A stretch of 64,000 bases of DNA from Yamagishiella unicocca (Eukaryota; Chlorophyta; Chlorophyceae; Chlamydomonadales; Volvocaceae). This document shows positions 11,601 through 22,898 of the stretch, piece after piece (position 1 is the first letter of the stretch; each line of letters opens with the position of its first letter). A model generated the notes under the pieces. The model was not told the origin of the DNA and ran no database searches. It saw nothing but the letters and a program-made list of their open reading frames with translations. The translations under genes were made by a program, and so were the position numbers. The stretch lies in NCBI GenBank assembly GCA_003116995.1, contig BDSL01000058.1:124001-188000 (forward strand), in the 5' to 3' direction.

Positions 11601-14600
11601 GCTGCAGATTTGGGCGGAGAGGAGCCGTGCCGGCCGCGTCGTGGCGGGCTGTGTAAGGGCGGAGGCGCCAGGGGCGAGGAGGGGTCCGGAGGAAGGGCAG
11701 GGGTTAGGGATGGCGGATTGATACCATGTGAGGTGCGGAGTGGCCTAAGAGACCCGTTTACACGACATGAGGGGGGAGCGCCGGATTTCAAAGATCCCGT
11801 ACGTCGCAGCGGGCGGGGGTCACGTGGAGACGCGTGTGTGCCACATGGGGAGAAGCAACCGAAGTGGGCAGGGGTGGGCTGCTAGTACAACAGGCACATG
11901 CAGCGACCCCGGTCCCTCCTGCCGTCCGCGGGACTCCTTGCCTGGCGCTCTGGCTCGGACTGCCGCCCTGCGACTGCCGCCGCTGCCGCAGAGAAGCCGG
12001 CGGATTGACGCTTCCAGGGGGCAGAGGTTCGAACCCCGGCACCGCCACCAGCGCGGGCGGCAGCCCCGGGTCGTCGGGGACGAAGATGTGCGTGGGGCGA
12101 GGGGCGTTCGGGTCGTCAGGAGACGCGGGAGAGGGCAGGAGGAAAACTGGTTGCATGGAGCCGGAAGGACCCTGACTGGGTGCACTGGCGGCGGCGGCGG
12201 AGGCGCCCGGGTCGGCGGCCTGTGCTACGGCGGCCTGCCGGGCACCGCCGCCGGCGGCGGCGGCGGCGGCGCCGGCGGCGCCTGCTTCGGTGGTCGTTGC
12301 CCCGGCGGCCTGCCTGGACGGCACGCTCGTGCTGGTCCCTTCGCTGAACACCCGGACCTGGGAGGTGCGGGGCAACAGGCGCGCGCGAGGGTGGGGGTGG
12401 GGCAGCCTCCGGGAACGCATTTTGCCTTCAGCCGGAGCCGAGGATACCGCCGTCAGGCTCTTGCCCCTGTCCCTCTCCCAGAGGTGGTAACCAGCTCCCC
12501 TGGAGCGGCCCGCTGACCAAGTGACCCAGATCCCTGTCCCGATTCTATCCTTCCATTGGCCCATTACGGCATCAGCTTGGGATTACGGTAGGCGCAGACG
12601 CCCCCTTCATGATGGTCAAACCTCTACTAGGCAGCCAGCAAAGGGACCATATGTGGACCTCTACGTTCAGCCGCGGCTCGTCGGGTCCGCGGCACCGCGT
12701 CATGGCCCCACCTGGGGCTGGTTGGGCGAAAACTGGACTCGCCGGGCCGCGGCAGGCTCCGCCGTCGCAGGCGTCATCAGCGTGCCCACGACCTCGGTCC
12801 CCGCCGTTACTGGGAACGCGAAGGTGCTTGCGGTGGAGGCGACGGCCGGCGTCGCCGTGGATGGCGCCTCCACCGCCGCGTGGGAAGCGGCAGCGACAGC
12901 CGCAGCTACCGGTGGTTTCGGCACCGGTGCGGCTGGTGGTTTCGACGCCGCTGCAGCCGGTTGGGTGGGCGGCGCCGCTGCGGCCGGTGGTGTGGGTGCA
13001 GGTGCAGCGGGTCGAGTGGCTGCAGCTACAGCAATAGCAGCAACAGCAACCTCAGCGGGGCGCGCGCTGCCAGCAGCAGCTGTGTGCGGCTGCTCTGCGT
13101 CAGCTGCCTGGGGCGGTGAGGCCGCTTCCGGGGCCAGTGCAGGCGACTGGCCGGTGACGGAAGCCGCGAACTCCATGCTCGCACGCACGTCAGCGGCGAT
13201 GACTGCAGCCGTCTGGGCGTTAAACGCCGACAGACTGGGCTCCGAAACCAGGTCCCCCACGCTGCCTTGCCTGGAGCGACGCCCGCCGGCCGCCTCCGGT
13301 GCCGCTGGAGGCGCCTGCTGCCGGCCGTCATCGCCGCCTGTAGGCTGTGCGGCCCCCGACGACGGCCCTGCGGCTCTGGAGCTGGTTTCGGAATCAGTCG
13401 CACCCGGTCCACCGGTTGGACGCGATTCGGGAGGGGAGCCACCCAGTCGGCTGGCTATGGTGGCGAGGCGCAGGATTTTCTGCAATTTCTCGGCGGTGGG
13501 CCTCTTGGACCCGGTAGTCGTAGACGACGACGCCGGCGCTAGCGCAGCGGCTGCTGCCGCCCTGGGTGGCGGGGCACCCGCCGCCGCCGAGTCCACCGCT
13601 GCCGCGCCTGCCGGCGGCGGCCCGCGCAGCCGCTCGGCTTGGGACGAGGACGACCGGGGATCCGCCTGTGAGCCGCTGCCGCTGCCGCCGGCGCTGCCCC
13701 CAGCTGCGGCCCCGGCAGCCAGAGGCGCACCAGCTGGCTGCTCCTTGGCTCCCGGCCGCGCCGGGGGCGCACTGGGCGTGGCGCGAGCGGCAGCGGCAGC
13801 GGGCGCAGGGCTCGGAGGCGCCTGCGCAGCTGCGCCGCCGCTTGCGCCGCCGGGCGGAACACCTTGCCGATACCTGGCAAGCAGCTGGTCCACGCTCTCC
13901 TCGTCGCGGCCCGACCAGCCGGCCGCGGCGGCGGCGGCCGCCGGCTGCGCCTGCTCTGGCGCTCTGCCGTGCTGCTGCTGCGGTGGCGGCGCCCGCTGCC
14001 GCTGTTTGCTCACAATTGATTGCTGTGCCGGCACGATGGTAGTTGTGGTGTGCCCGGCGGGCGGCGCTGCGGCTACGACGCCGCCGTGCCGTGCTGCCGC
14101 TGTTGTGGCCGCATCAGTGGCCCCTGGACCTCCGGCGGCGGCCGAGGCAGCCGAACGCTCGAGCGCCTGGTTGACCAGCTGCAGAGCGGCATCGGAGAGG
14201 CGCCCGTCGGGCGCCCGCTCTAGAGACAGCACGGCATTGTACAGGGAGGGGTGCTCCTGGGCCAGCCGCTGCAAGGCCGCGGAACTGGCTCCGAAGCCTG
14301 ACGATGGTGCGGCTGTTGTGGCGGGGGCGGCAGCGGCCGTGGGCCGGCGTGGGGCTGCAAGCACGGCGGCGATGTTGGGTTTGGGTTCTGTGGTAAGCGC
14401 AGCTCAAAGAAAGGCCACCGATCTGCAAGCCTGCCGGGGACCGTATTGACGCGAGCTTCTGGCCGAGAGCCATGCTTAAGGCATCGGTCCGCCGGTAACG
14501 AGTTATGCCTTGAAACCCAGCCGCTGGCACAACCGCTGCTGCTATACTCCCGAGCTGGGAAACCCCCAAGGTGCATCTGGTGCCAGCATCAGATGCACCT

Positions 14601-14976
14601 TGTTGGCACCAGATGCACCTTGTGCCACAACTTACCGGTACGGGGTTGGCCCTGATCGATCCCCCGGTATTTTGCGTCAGGTTCCGGGTGCTGCTGCCGA
14701 GGAGCCGGCGACCGGGGCGGCAACTGGGGTTCTGCCACTGGACGTTGGGAAGATCGAGGTGCGGTATCAGGCCGAGATGACGGGGACTTCTGCTGCCACC
14801 AAAAGGCCTCATCCTGGCCCGGCCTGCAGCAGCAGCGGGGCGTTCTCGACAGGACGCAGGCTCACGGGCAGACGCGCATCGACGCACCTCTGTGGGCTGC
14901 CAGATGCTCCTCTGGATCGGAACTGTGCTATCTTGTCTGCGATGGTGCTTCCTCGCCGCGGGGTGCCCTCGGCCAT
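5617..14976 (-). CDS. very large protein of unknown function, helical core and Gln/His-rich tail
   Basis: Model of 12 exons, read downwards: 14976-14888, 14823-14636, 14387-12712, 12357-11889, 11601-11396, 11117-10983, 10848-10792, 10554-10494, 10016-9827, 9654-9449, 9399-9110 and 8733-5617. Phases agree at every join and the sum is 6,684 nt (2,227 residues). The 11889/11601 join and the 49-nt intron 9400-9448 are the weakest; the rest have good GT-AG sites. It starts MAEGTPRRGSTIADKIAQF. Residues 90-650 are Ala/Pro-rich with short helices (LQRLAQEHPSLYNAVLSLER). Residues about 877-1020 form a charged, probably coiled-coil segment. Residues 1190-2227 are a disordered tail with dense Gln and His runs. 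No known domain is recognised. Two or more adjacent genes are possible, but the matching phases argue for one. Confidence 0.6.
10043..10080 (-). repeat. copy of the TGGATTCGCGGATTATC dispersed repeat
   Basis: It lies in the intron between exons 10554-10494 and 10016-9827 of the large gene, just before the acceptor. The same sequence recurs at 22755, 43866 and 52228. Confidence 0.65.
14567..14622. repeat. 18-bp perfect inverted repeat in an intron
   Basis: CAAGGTGCATCTGGTGCC at 14567-14584 is the exact reverse complement of 14605-14622, with a 20-nt loop. An extra partial copy, AGATGCACCTTG, sits inside at 14591. It lies within the second intron (14388-14635) of the large minus-strand gene and could fold into a hairpin in the pre-mRNA. 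Confidence 0.7.
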
Positions 14977-17148
14977 CGCAGCAAGCCCCAGAGCAGCGAG
15001 CCCCAACGCTTGCCACGCTGCGCTGGTAGTTTCCTAATTCGACAGCATATCAAACGCTATCCTTGCGACAGCAAGGCACAGCGTGCCTTCCTCGCGTGGC
15101 TGTCGCATTGGCCAGAGTCAAATTTTAAGGGCGCAAGCTTATAACGACAGCACAATTATCAAATCCAACCCTTTATGTGTGTAAAGTTTTATAGGACTTA
15201 GGGCCGGTCCCAGAGCGTCTGCGTTTGTGTAACGTCGGGGGGAAGCTTTTTCGTCCGGTCTGAAATCCATGAGATGGACTATCGGTACAAATTTGTTGTG
15301 ACTATCAGTACCGTAAGCTACCAGATCCCTGAGGGCCTTCGTTAGAGAATGGCGTACGGGTGCACCCGGTAACGGTAATGTCACTGACTAAGAACGATGA
15401 CCACATTTTCGCTCGTTCAAGGGGCCGTGGTATTTATATGTTTGCGCGGCGAGTACTCTTGGAACTCGCGCATACACGAGCTGAGCTGCAGCCGGATGGG
15501 GGATTCGGGGTGTCAGTTTTCCGGTAGTAGAACAGGGGTATGCATACCCATTCCGCCCCGTTTTTATGTAACCACCACGAATTGGTCAGCTATCCATCAC
15601 CATCAGTAATGAGTACAGATAACGTTCCATGCCCCTGGGAGCTGCCCCTGACCATCCAGGACGCACGCAAACGCACGCCTGTGCGTAACATAAACGGCGC
15701 GTGCAGCAATTGATCAAAAATGTATCGTGGTCTTAATGTTGAGCCTCCCCAGGGTCTGCCGCTCAGAGCAGCACCATGCTGGGGCTAACTTTGTTGGGTA
15801 GGGCCAGGTAGGGCTGGGTTGCGCCGGCAGGAGCAGACATGCAGCAACAATGTGCCCTTGCCCATGCCCTCGATGCCCCACTGGCGAGTTTTGCAGAGCC
15901 TATCAGTGACGCCGTTACGCAGACGCATTTGGCAGTTGGGTTCCTCTGCATGCGCCGGGGCCTAGTGTGCACATGACCGCGTGTTTGGATGACCGCCATG
16001 GCATGCACCACCATGGCATGCACGATCCCGCTCTGCACCTCATGGGGTCGCTGTGTGGCAGTGCCCTGTAATGGTATCTTGGCCCCCGACATCATACGCA
16101 AATACAAGCCTCAGTCCATCAAGTCATCGGCAGAGCGAGGCAGCCGCTGGACATGCCAGCATTCACGCTACGATAATAGTTCTATAGTGCGATTGTGCGA
16201 GGCAATTTTGCGAAGGGTTGGGAGCGGTTAACGCAAGCAGGTAGCGTCAGGGTGAATTGGTCCCACTGGTGAGTATGGCGCCGCTAAAAGCTCGCGGGGA
16301 GAAGAGTCGCTGCTTCGACCGGCACTAGGCCCGTACTCTAGCTCCTCCACAGGCCACATCCGGCCATCCGGCTTATCCGATGTACCGTTCAGTCCCGCCA
16401 TATCCCTGCCAGGATGAAGTCGTGGACACACATCTCGCCCCCCTTGATGAATCCGCCCAGTCCGTACGACGAAGCGCCCGTCCCACAGTACCCGGAGGGA
16501 GTCGCCTACGTCCCCGCCTTCTCTCCTGCTTGCCCCTCCATGCTGCCCTGCGGTTGGCGGCCTCCGTTCACCCTGGCCTCCAGCAGGTATTCTGCCACGA
16601 GCGTAAGCGGGTCGTCCTACCGCACCTTGTTCAGCAAAGGCAGCGCCCCACGCAGCACCGGAACAACCCTGGCGTCATGTACAGGCAGGCCCGCCCCCGC
16701 CGCCACCGCGTTGGAGATGGTTGGAGCTGACGGAGCCCTCGCGGCACCTCTCCAGGTTGAGAATACGCAAAAGACCGAGGGATGCGCATCTGCCAGCCGT
16801 ATGGCAGTCCAAATGGGGGGTTAATCCCCCGGTAACCTACCCAGGCCCGGCCAAGAACTCTCAACGAAGGGGGCAACCCATTGTCAGGGTTGCCCCTCCC
16901 GTGACCCCGCCTAGAGCCTGCGTTAAAATAGGCCCAGGACGGTTGAGATGCACTATTTCCAAGAAACGCATTAGGACGGCCGGTCAGTTTGTATACTACA
17001 TCACGAGAGGCATCGCGGTTCCGCCAGAAGGATACGCAGTCCTTTGCCACGATTTTCCACCATTTGTAATGGTAGTATACCAAATGATCTACCTTGCGAG
17101 TTTCCGGCATGTCATGCTTTTACTTGTGGCTAAAATCCGAGGCTGAAA

Positions 17149-17361
17149 TGTACAGGTGGAGGCACCTATTATGGAACACCCCCTATTATGGAACACTAAT
17201 TATTTCTCCACAACAGCTGCTCCTAAATTCCCCAAATAATTTCACAAGAACATTTATGATGTAATAGTAATTGTCAGAACCATAAATGTACGAAATCTGA
17301 TAGCGATGGTTCCGGAGCGAAATGACCCGGCGGGACGTGGATTGGTGCCTCCACCTGTACA
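17149..17361. mobile_element. MITE-like element with 18-bp terminal inverted repeats
   Basis: TGTACAGGTGGAGGCACC at 17149-17166 is the exact reverse complement of 17344-17361. The element is about 213 bp and carries no coding frame. If the ends are taken as CAGG and CCTG, each is flanked by TA, as for Tc1/mariner-type insertion; this class call is inference. The left part has a direct repeat of TATTATGGAACAC. A diverged, partial second copy lies at 18116-18235. Confidence 0.7.
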
Positions 17362-17374
17362 GTATCCGGTAGCT

Positions 17375-17426
17375 GCTCAGCTTTCATAGATATGCCCAGC
17401 TTTCATAGGTATGCTCAGTTTTCAAA
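17375..17426. repeat. short tandem repeat, 19-bp unit, about 2.7 copies
   Basis: The unit GCYCAGCTTTCATAGRTAT starts at 17375 and 17394, and a partial third copy starts at 17413. It lies just beyond the MITE-like element. Confidence 0.6.
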
Positions 17427-17654
17427 CTAAGCTTCACCGCGCTACACGACCTGACATAGTTCATTGGCTGGATCCCACTTCCGGGCCACTTTCGGGCTTT
17501 CGAATTTGATCTCAGTCATCTTATCACCCTCACAAACCCGCTCTCCTCGGGCATCCCTTTTCTTGAGTTCTCCTGATTTTAGAAGTTTCAACCCAGGCCG
17601 CTGCCGCAGCGACTTCCACACGTGCTTTTAATGTAGGGTTTGAGTCGCAGAGCT

Positions 17655-20600
17655 ATGGCAAGAGAGCTGGAGCAGGTTCGGCAGGATATTGAGAAGGTTC
17701 GGCAGGATATTGAGAAGTGTCGGCAGGATATTGAGGAGGCGGCAGCCGCCATCGCGGCGGTCGAGAAGGACCGGAAGGACGCCCGGACCGATGAGTTCTT
17801 ACGCCACCTGGACGACAAGGAAGAGATGCTGTTGGATAGGATGCTATATTTGGAGAAGGAGCTGTCCCTGCTGGGCGATGAGAAGGTGCAGCTGCTGAGA
17901 TTAGAGAACCTCGTGGCCGAGAAGCACACCCGCAGTGAGTCCGTCTGTGCTTGCCTGGGACCTGCCGTCTCAGTTTTCCTTTCCCGCACGCCCCGATCGG
18001 ACGAAACCCAGACGTACTGATAATAGGGCCAAGTGAGTAATTACAAGAGACACGAACTTAAAGGCGGTGGTCAGCTTTGTTGGGGAACCACAGAGGAAAA
18101 AATACACCGCCGCGGGACAGGTGGAGGCACACAACCGCTGCCTGAAGTCCTTAGGGAAGTGTATGATACAACTTATTTATCAGCACCCTACATCATGATA
18201 ACGCTGGTTCCGGAATGACGCGACCCTGGGGACGATGGTCGAAAGCATGTTCTATATCCCGCAACAACAGTCACAAGAACAAGTAGCTAGTAGTCAAATA
18301 CCATTTATGAACGGAACCAGTGTTGGCAGTACGCTGCGCCCGCTCGAGAGAGACCCGCTAGCCGCTTTGACTGCACCGACAGGCACCTTGTTATTCTTAC
18401 GTATGGCCCCAACTACCTTCCTGTTTGCCAACAAATGCGTACGGGAATGCTAACCGGTGCGTTCAGTGACGTTTACGGGCTGTTTTCGGGTGCGTTATCA
18501 TAGGGGTCCTTTTGCGGAATCGCGGTTTTCTGCCCTCCCGCGGGCCGCTACAAACGACATTGCCACGACCGCACCATGAATGTTACCTGGCTTCATAGCC
18601 GCGGCAGCTGGCCCTGGCACCGTGGCAGCTGCCGGTGAGCCTTCCTTGCCCTTGTCGCGTCTACTGGCTTATGGTTGCCACTCGCTCTGGTAGGAGGTCT
18701 GCTGTGTAGGTCAGGCAGCTCACCGGACTGCTGTCTTCCTGATCGTAGGGGAGACTGCAGCCAGCGACGCACAGGCTGCCCATGTCGTCGTGAAGGGCAA
18801 CCCCAGCTCGTTGGCCGAAGCCAAGGCGGCCGAGCCGTACCTGCCAGATTTGTTCTTTCCGTCGTCCTGCAACGTGGCATTCTTTGGGGGTCGGCCCCGC
18901 GCTGTGCCGCTGTCGATGGCCCTGCCCCTGCTGCTGGTAGCCCCGGAATTTGGGATTTTGCACGAGGCCACATATGGCAACAACCGGCGTAACATGGCAC
19001 CAACAGCGATGCTCCAGGTACGCAAGGCAGGTGGGGGGAGCACTGGGACCCTTTTAACCTGGTAGGAAGGAAGAAAGCATGAGAGTAGAGGAAGAAAACA
19101 TGACAGAAGGACGGAAGAAGAATGGAGGGAAGGAAGAAAGGCCCGTCGGTGTAACAAAGGTGTGTTTTATAGGTGGTCGCTAGGGGCTTTACACAGGATA
19201 AGGCGTTGTATGCACACCCTGCCAAAGGTCAGTCCTGCGAGCACAAGCCCCAGAGGCGTAACTATTGCGGCTGTGGTTTTGCGACTTCCGGACATGCATG
19301 CAATAACCACTCCCTCTACCAGGCATGTTGGGCCACAAGCGAACATTTCTGCTTTGTCAAGCGTGCAATGAACTGATGTACGCTGCTGGTGCTGGTTCCA
19401 TTCCCAACGCTGATTGCGTGACAACCCGGTGCTGGGCAACACGCTCTGGCTCTCCTGCCCTAGGTTTGTCAATTTACCGATATGTCCTACCTGCGGCCCA
19501 TTTGGGCTAGACTTATGCCCCGACCCACACATTCAGCATTAAACACGGTTTGCAGGAGGTGCTGGTGGTGTTACTGCTTTCATATTGCATGATTACACAT
19601 TGCGTGTATTGTGATCTGGAATGAACAGCTGGGCCGCGCTGAACATGGGCCCGAACTCAACCCGAGCTTGCGGTGTATGTGTGCGCGCAGGCCGCAGTGG
19701 AGCTGTGTAGCGTCATGTGCATGGTGTACCGCAACGAGGAGGAGCGGAGGGAAGCATTTATAAGGTGGCACAACGGCCGGTTCTCGTTGCGGCTCGAGGT
19801 GCCGCAGCGATCTTCAGACACCCCAAACGACGGCCACGTCGTGGCGGCGGTCGGGCTTGGTTCCTTCACCCTGGCGATCCTGGTGGTCAAGAACGAGCTA
19901 GGAGCCTCCGGCGACCCCTACTTCCAAGCGCAGCGTCACTACCAGCTGTCCTACGGAGATGGTCAGCGCTGGGACACCGATCCCGTGGTCCGCGCCAGCT
20001 GCGCCCCCGCGTTCTTACTGGATCTGGCGGGTCCCAACCTGGCCATCCACGGCGTGGCGCACAAGGGCGGCAACGTGGTGATATGCGAGCCCCTCACGCC
20101 CCGGCTGATGCTGCTGCCACTGAACATGCGGCAGCCGTACCACGTGGATCACCTTGCGCGGGTGCTGGAGGCATATAGCTTGGCGGTCAGCGCGTTGCAA
20201 AAACGCATCATGCAGATGATGAAGGATGCTGCTGCTGGCAGCAGCACAAGCAGCCAGGGGCAGGGCTCTGGAGCGGAGCACCCGGAACTGGACAGCACGG
20301 GCGACGAGGTGCCGGTACCCAGCAACCCGCAGCAGCTGGCAGGGCGGCTGCAGGGCATTAACCTGAGCCAGACTGTGCCGGGCAGCTCTAGCAACCCCAC
20401 GGATGTGGACTTGGCCGCCCAGCAGCAGCACCGACACCTCGTTCCATATCCCCTGCTAGGCGGCCAGCCCTACAGCAACGTGGAATGGCTGCACCAGCCG
20501 GAGGCGGACGACAGCACCAAGCCGCTGTTTACGTGCGACCATGTGACGCATGGGAAAGTCGTGGTCAAGTTCACACTGCACGACTACCCCGCGGAGGTGA

Positions 20601-21387
20601 GTGTGGTGTGGAGCTGGAAGCGTTTGAGGATGGTGTCAACGGTTCAGCTGGCTCGATACATTGGGAGTGGCCTAAGAAATTTGCTGTGCGAGGGCCACCG
20701 GTTTTGGCATGCGGTTTTGGCATGCACCTTCTTGTCTCTTGTGTTCCCCATACCGGGTCCACGAGTGCCCCATATACCCGTTCCCGGGCTGCTCCTGTTC
20801 CCTGTCCAACCCATGCGCACGATCCTTTCCAGATCCACCACGCGTGGGCTGGCGCCGCACTGGCGCCCCGATTGTTTGACGTCGTGCGGCTGCCCGGCAA
20901 CTGGCACATGGTGGTCATGGAGCACCTGTGCAAGGAGGACGGCTGGTGCACGCTGGACCAGCTATCGGGAGCCGATCGGATTGGCCTGCGGACGGCGGTG
21001 GCCACGGCACTTGAAGCGGCGCACAAGGTGCTAGTGCTGGCCCCACGTCCATCCCACCCACCCGCCGGGCAGCTACTGCCTCACGCGGAGGTTGGCGATG
21101 CAGGCGGTGAGCCCAGTGCAGGCGCCGGGCAGCAGCAGCACAAGCAGCAAGTGCAGCAGCTGGAGGCGCAATACCTGCCCGCTGTGCACGGTGACGTGCG
21201 TCCGCCCAACGTGGCTGTACAACTGCGCACGGGCAAGATCCAGTTCCTGGACCTGGACTGGGCGGGGCTGCAAGGCGTGCAACGCTACCCGCTCCGCATG
21301 AACATGTACATTGACTGGCACAAGTCCGTGGGACCCGGCAAGGCCATGCACACAGAGCACGACCTCTTCATGGCGGGGCAGCTGTGA
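17655..21387 (+). CDS. Crinkler-like protein: coiled coil, nuclease-like and kinase-like domains
   Basis: Supported exons are 17655-17934, 18761-19017, 19691-20596 and 20833-21387. A short exon near 19173-19227 is probable, but its join to 19691 is unsolved. The ATG at 17655 opens a coiled coil with three VRQDIEK-type repeats. The 19691 exon has SFTLAILVVKNELGASGDP, recalling the PD-(D/E)XK-like block that precedes kinase domains in fungal Crinkler/FunK1-type proteins. The usual acidic residue two places before the Lys appears to be Val here, so activity is doubtful. The end is kinase-like: KVVVKF (beta-3 Lys), hinge VVMEHL, catalytic loop HGDVRPPN and LDLDWAG in the place of DFG. Such proteins have been linked to conflict and effector roles in fungi and oomycetes; the role here is unknown. 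Family assignment is from recall, and no classic Crinkler header was seen. Confidence 0.6.
18116..18235. mobile_element. degenerate copy of the 17149 MITE-like element
   Basis: It starts GACAGGTGGAGGCAC like the terminal repeat at 17149, and ends with GATAACGCTGGTTCCGGAAT, close to sequence near 17299-17320. The right terminal repeat is missing. It sits in the first intron (17935-18760) of the Crinkler-like gene. Confidence 0.5.
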
Positions 21388-22754
21388 AAGGAGCGCGGCC
21401 ATGGGAGGCGCGCAAGCATGAGGGCTGTGGTGGCGAGGCCGTGAGCTGCATACGCAAGGGGCTTCCCAGCTCAGCTTGCCCTGTGCTTGGGTGGGCATGG
21501 CGGGTGGTTGGGTGCGATGCCAAGCAGTGGTTGAGTGCGCATGCCGTGCAATATGGAGATGGCAGCCTGGGGTGGATTTACACTGGGTTACTGGCTGGAG
21601 GTGCGGATGATTACATGCTGGGGCCGCTGCAGTTTCGGAGCTGCTGGCTGCAGGCGACCTGGAGCGGGGCGTGCCCTTCATCGCAACAAGTGGGCCAACC
21701 ATGAATTCCGCTAAGAGCAAACCGTAACCCCGACTCCAATTGGCTGGTCACGGTGGAACGTGGTTGGGTGAGGGTCTGCGTCAGGTTGCAGAGGTGTTCG
21801 CCCCCTTTGTTGTCCGCGTGTGGTTGCTGCAGCTGACTACCCTGGTGCTGCTTGCATCCGGAGAGACTCAGAGAGTCAGTTTTCTGTTATTCATTTAAGA
21901 CCCTCCATAAAAATCGTAGACATGAAACCCTCTCGTCACCCGGGATTGCTACACAATTTGAACCAGGTCATGCATGGGGAGAATGCATCCGCCCCTGGAG
22001 CAAAGGCCACGGATTCGTGTGTAGTGCGTGTGCACGCCCCAAACCGGGTGCAACATACACAACGTCCCGTTCACCGACCGGAGCCAGACGGATGCATCCT
22101 TTGCTCCAGTGAGTGGAGTTACGACATGTACGGCACTCGGCACCTACCCGAGCCCAGCGTGTGCATGCTACACAGCGTTCACACGAGGTTCCCCGACTGT
22201 GCTGTGTTAAATTTTCCCTGGGTCGCCAACGGTGCTGACCGTTACTCTTGTAAGCCATTGTGCCCGTCTCTCTTGTAACTAGGCTTGTGGCACCTTTGAA
22301 CGTCTGTCTGGACGTGAAACTGCCTTGGGAAAGGTTGATTACGGCAACGCGACCGCACTCCCTACAACTGTGTGGCCTGAATATTGAACGGGTGACCGCC
22401 AAGTGCACCCCCCCTTCCTTGTTAGCTTTCGTGTTAGGCAGCCAGCGCCATAGGTTGCCGTGGACGAGTGGGAGGAGATTGAGACCGCCTACGGAATACT
22501 GAATGCTGCACCAACAAATGCTTTGACACCCACATTCGTTCTACGCCATCCACCTCATTGGCGCCACCCCGTGTAGACGGCACTCCCACACCAAACCTTG
22601 AGGCAAAAGGCGGCACACCCCGTCATACGAGCATCCGGTCAATACCAAAGCAGGTCCTTACACTGTCAAGGTAGGTCTTCATCGTACCCATACCTCCCCT
22701 GCACATACGATTTGCTACAGTGACAGATTATGCAAGAACCCCTTTCTAGCCCCT

Positions 22755-22788
22755 TGTTGGCCGTGGATTTGCGGATTATCCTTTAACG
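22755..22788 (+). repeat. copy of the TGGATTCGCGGATTATC dispersed repeat
   Basis: TTGTTGGCCGTGGATTTGCG followed by GATTATCCTTTAAC closely matches the copy at 52228-52260. It is the most diverged plus-strand copy and lies in intergenic DNA. Confidence 0.6.
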
Positions 22789-22840
22789 CCCGGTGCATGC
22801 GCGCTCTGCGAGTCCGGCCTCACCGGTCCCCCAAGTCCCC

Positions 22841-22898
22841 CAAGTTACGTGCTGTGTCGCAAGTTACGTGCTGTGTTGTGGCACAGCACGTAACTTGC
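22841..22898. repeat. direct repeat plus 17-bp perfect hairpin
   Basis: CAAGTTACGTGCTGTG occurs at 22841 and again at 22860. The second copy forms a perfect 17-bp stem (22859-22875) with 22882-22898 across a 6-nt loop. It is intergenic, with no gene assigned to it. Confidence 0.7.

Larger units (their letters stand above)
14977..17654. other. divergent intergenic region
   Basis: 2.7 kb between the starts of the large minus-strand gene and the Crinkler-like gene. It is lower in GC than the genes. It contains a transposon-like element at 17149-17361 and a short tandem repeat at 17375. Open frames here are short, and no convincing gene was found. Confidence 0.5.

Noticed and set aside
12020..12040. 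GGTTCGAACCCC resembling a tRNA T-arm
   Set aside because: It lies in a coding exon on the other strand and no acceptor stem, D-arm or anticodon arm fits around it.
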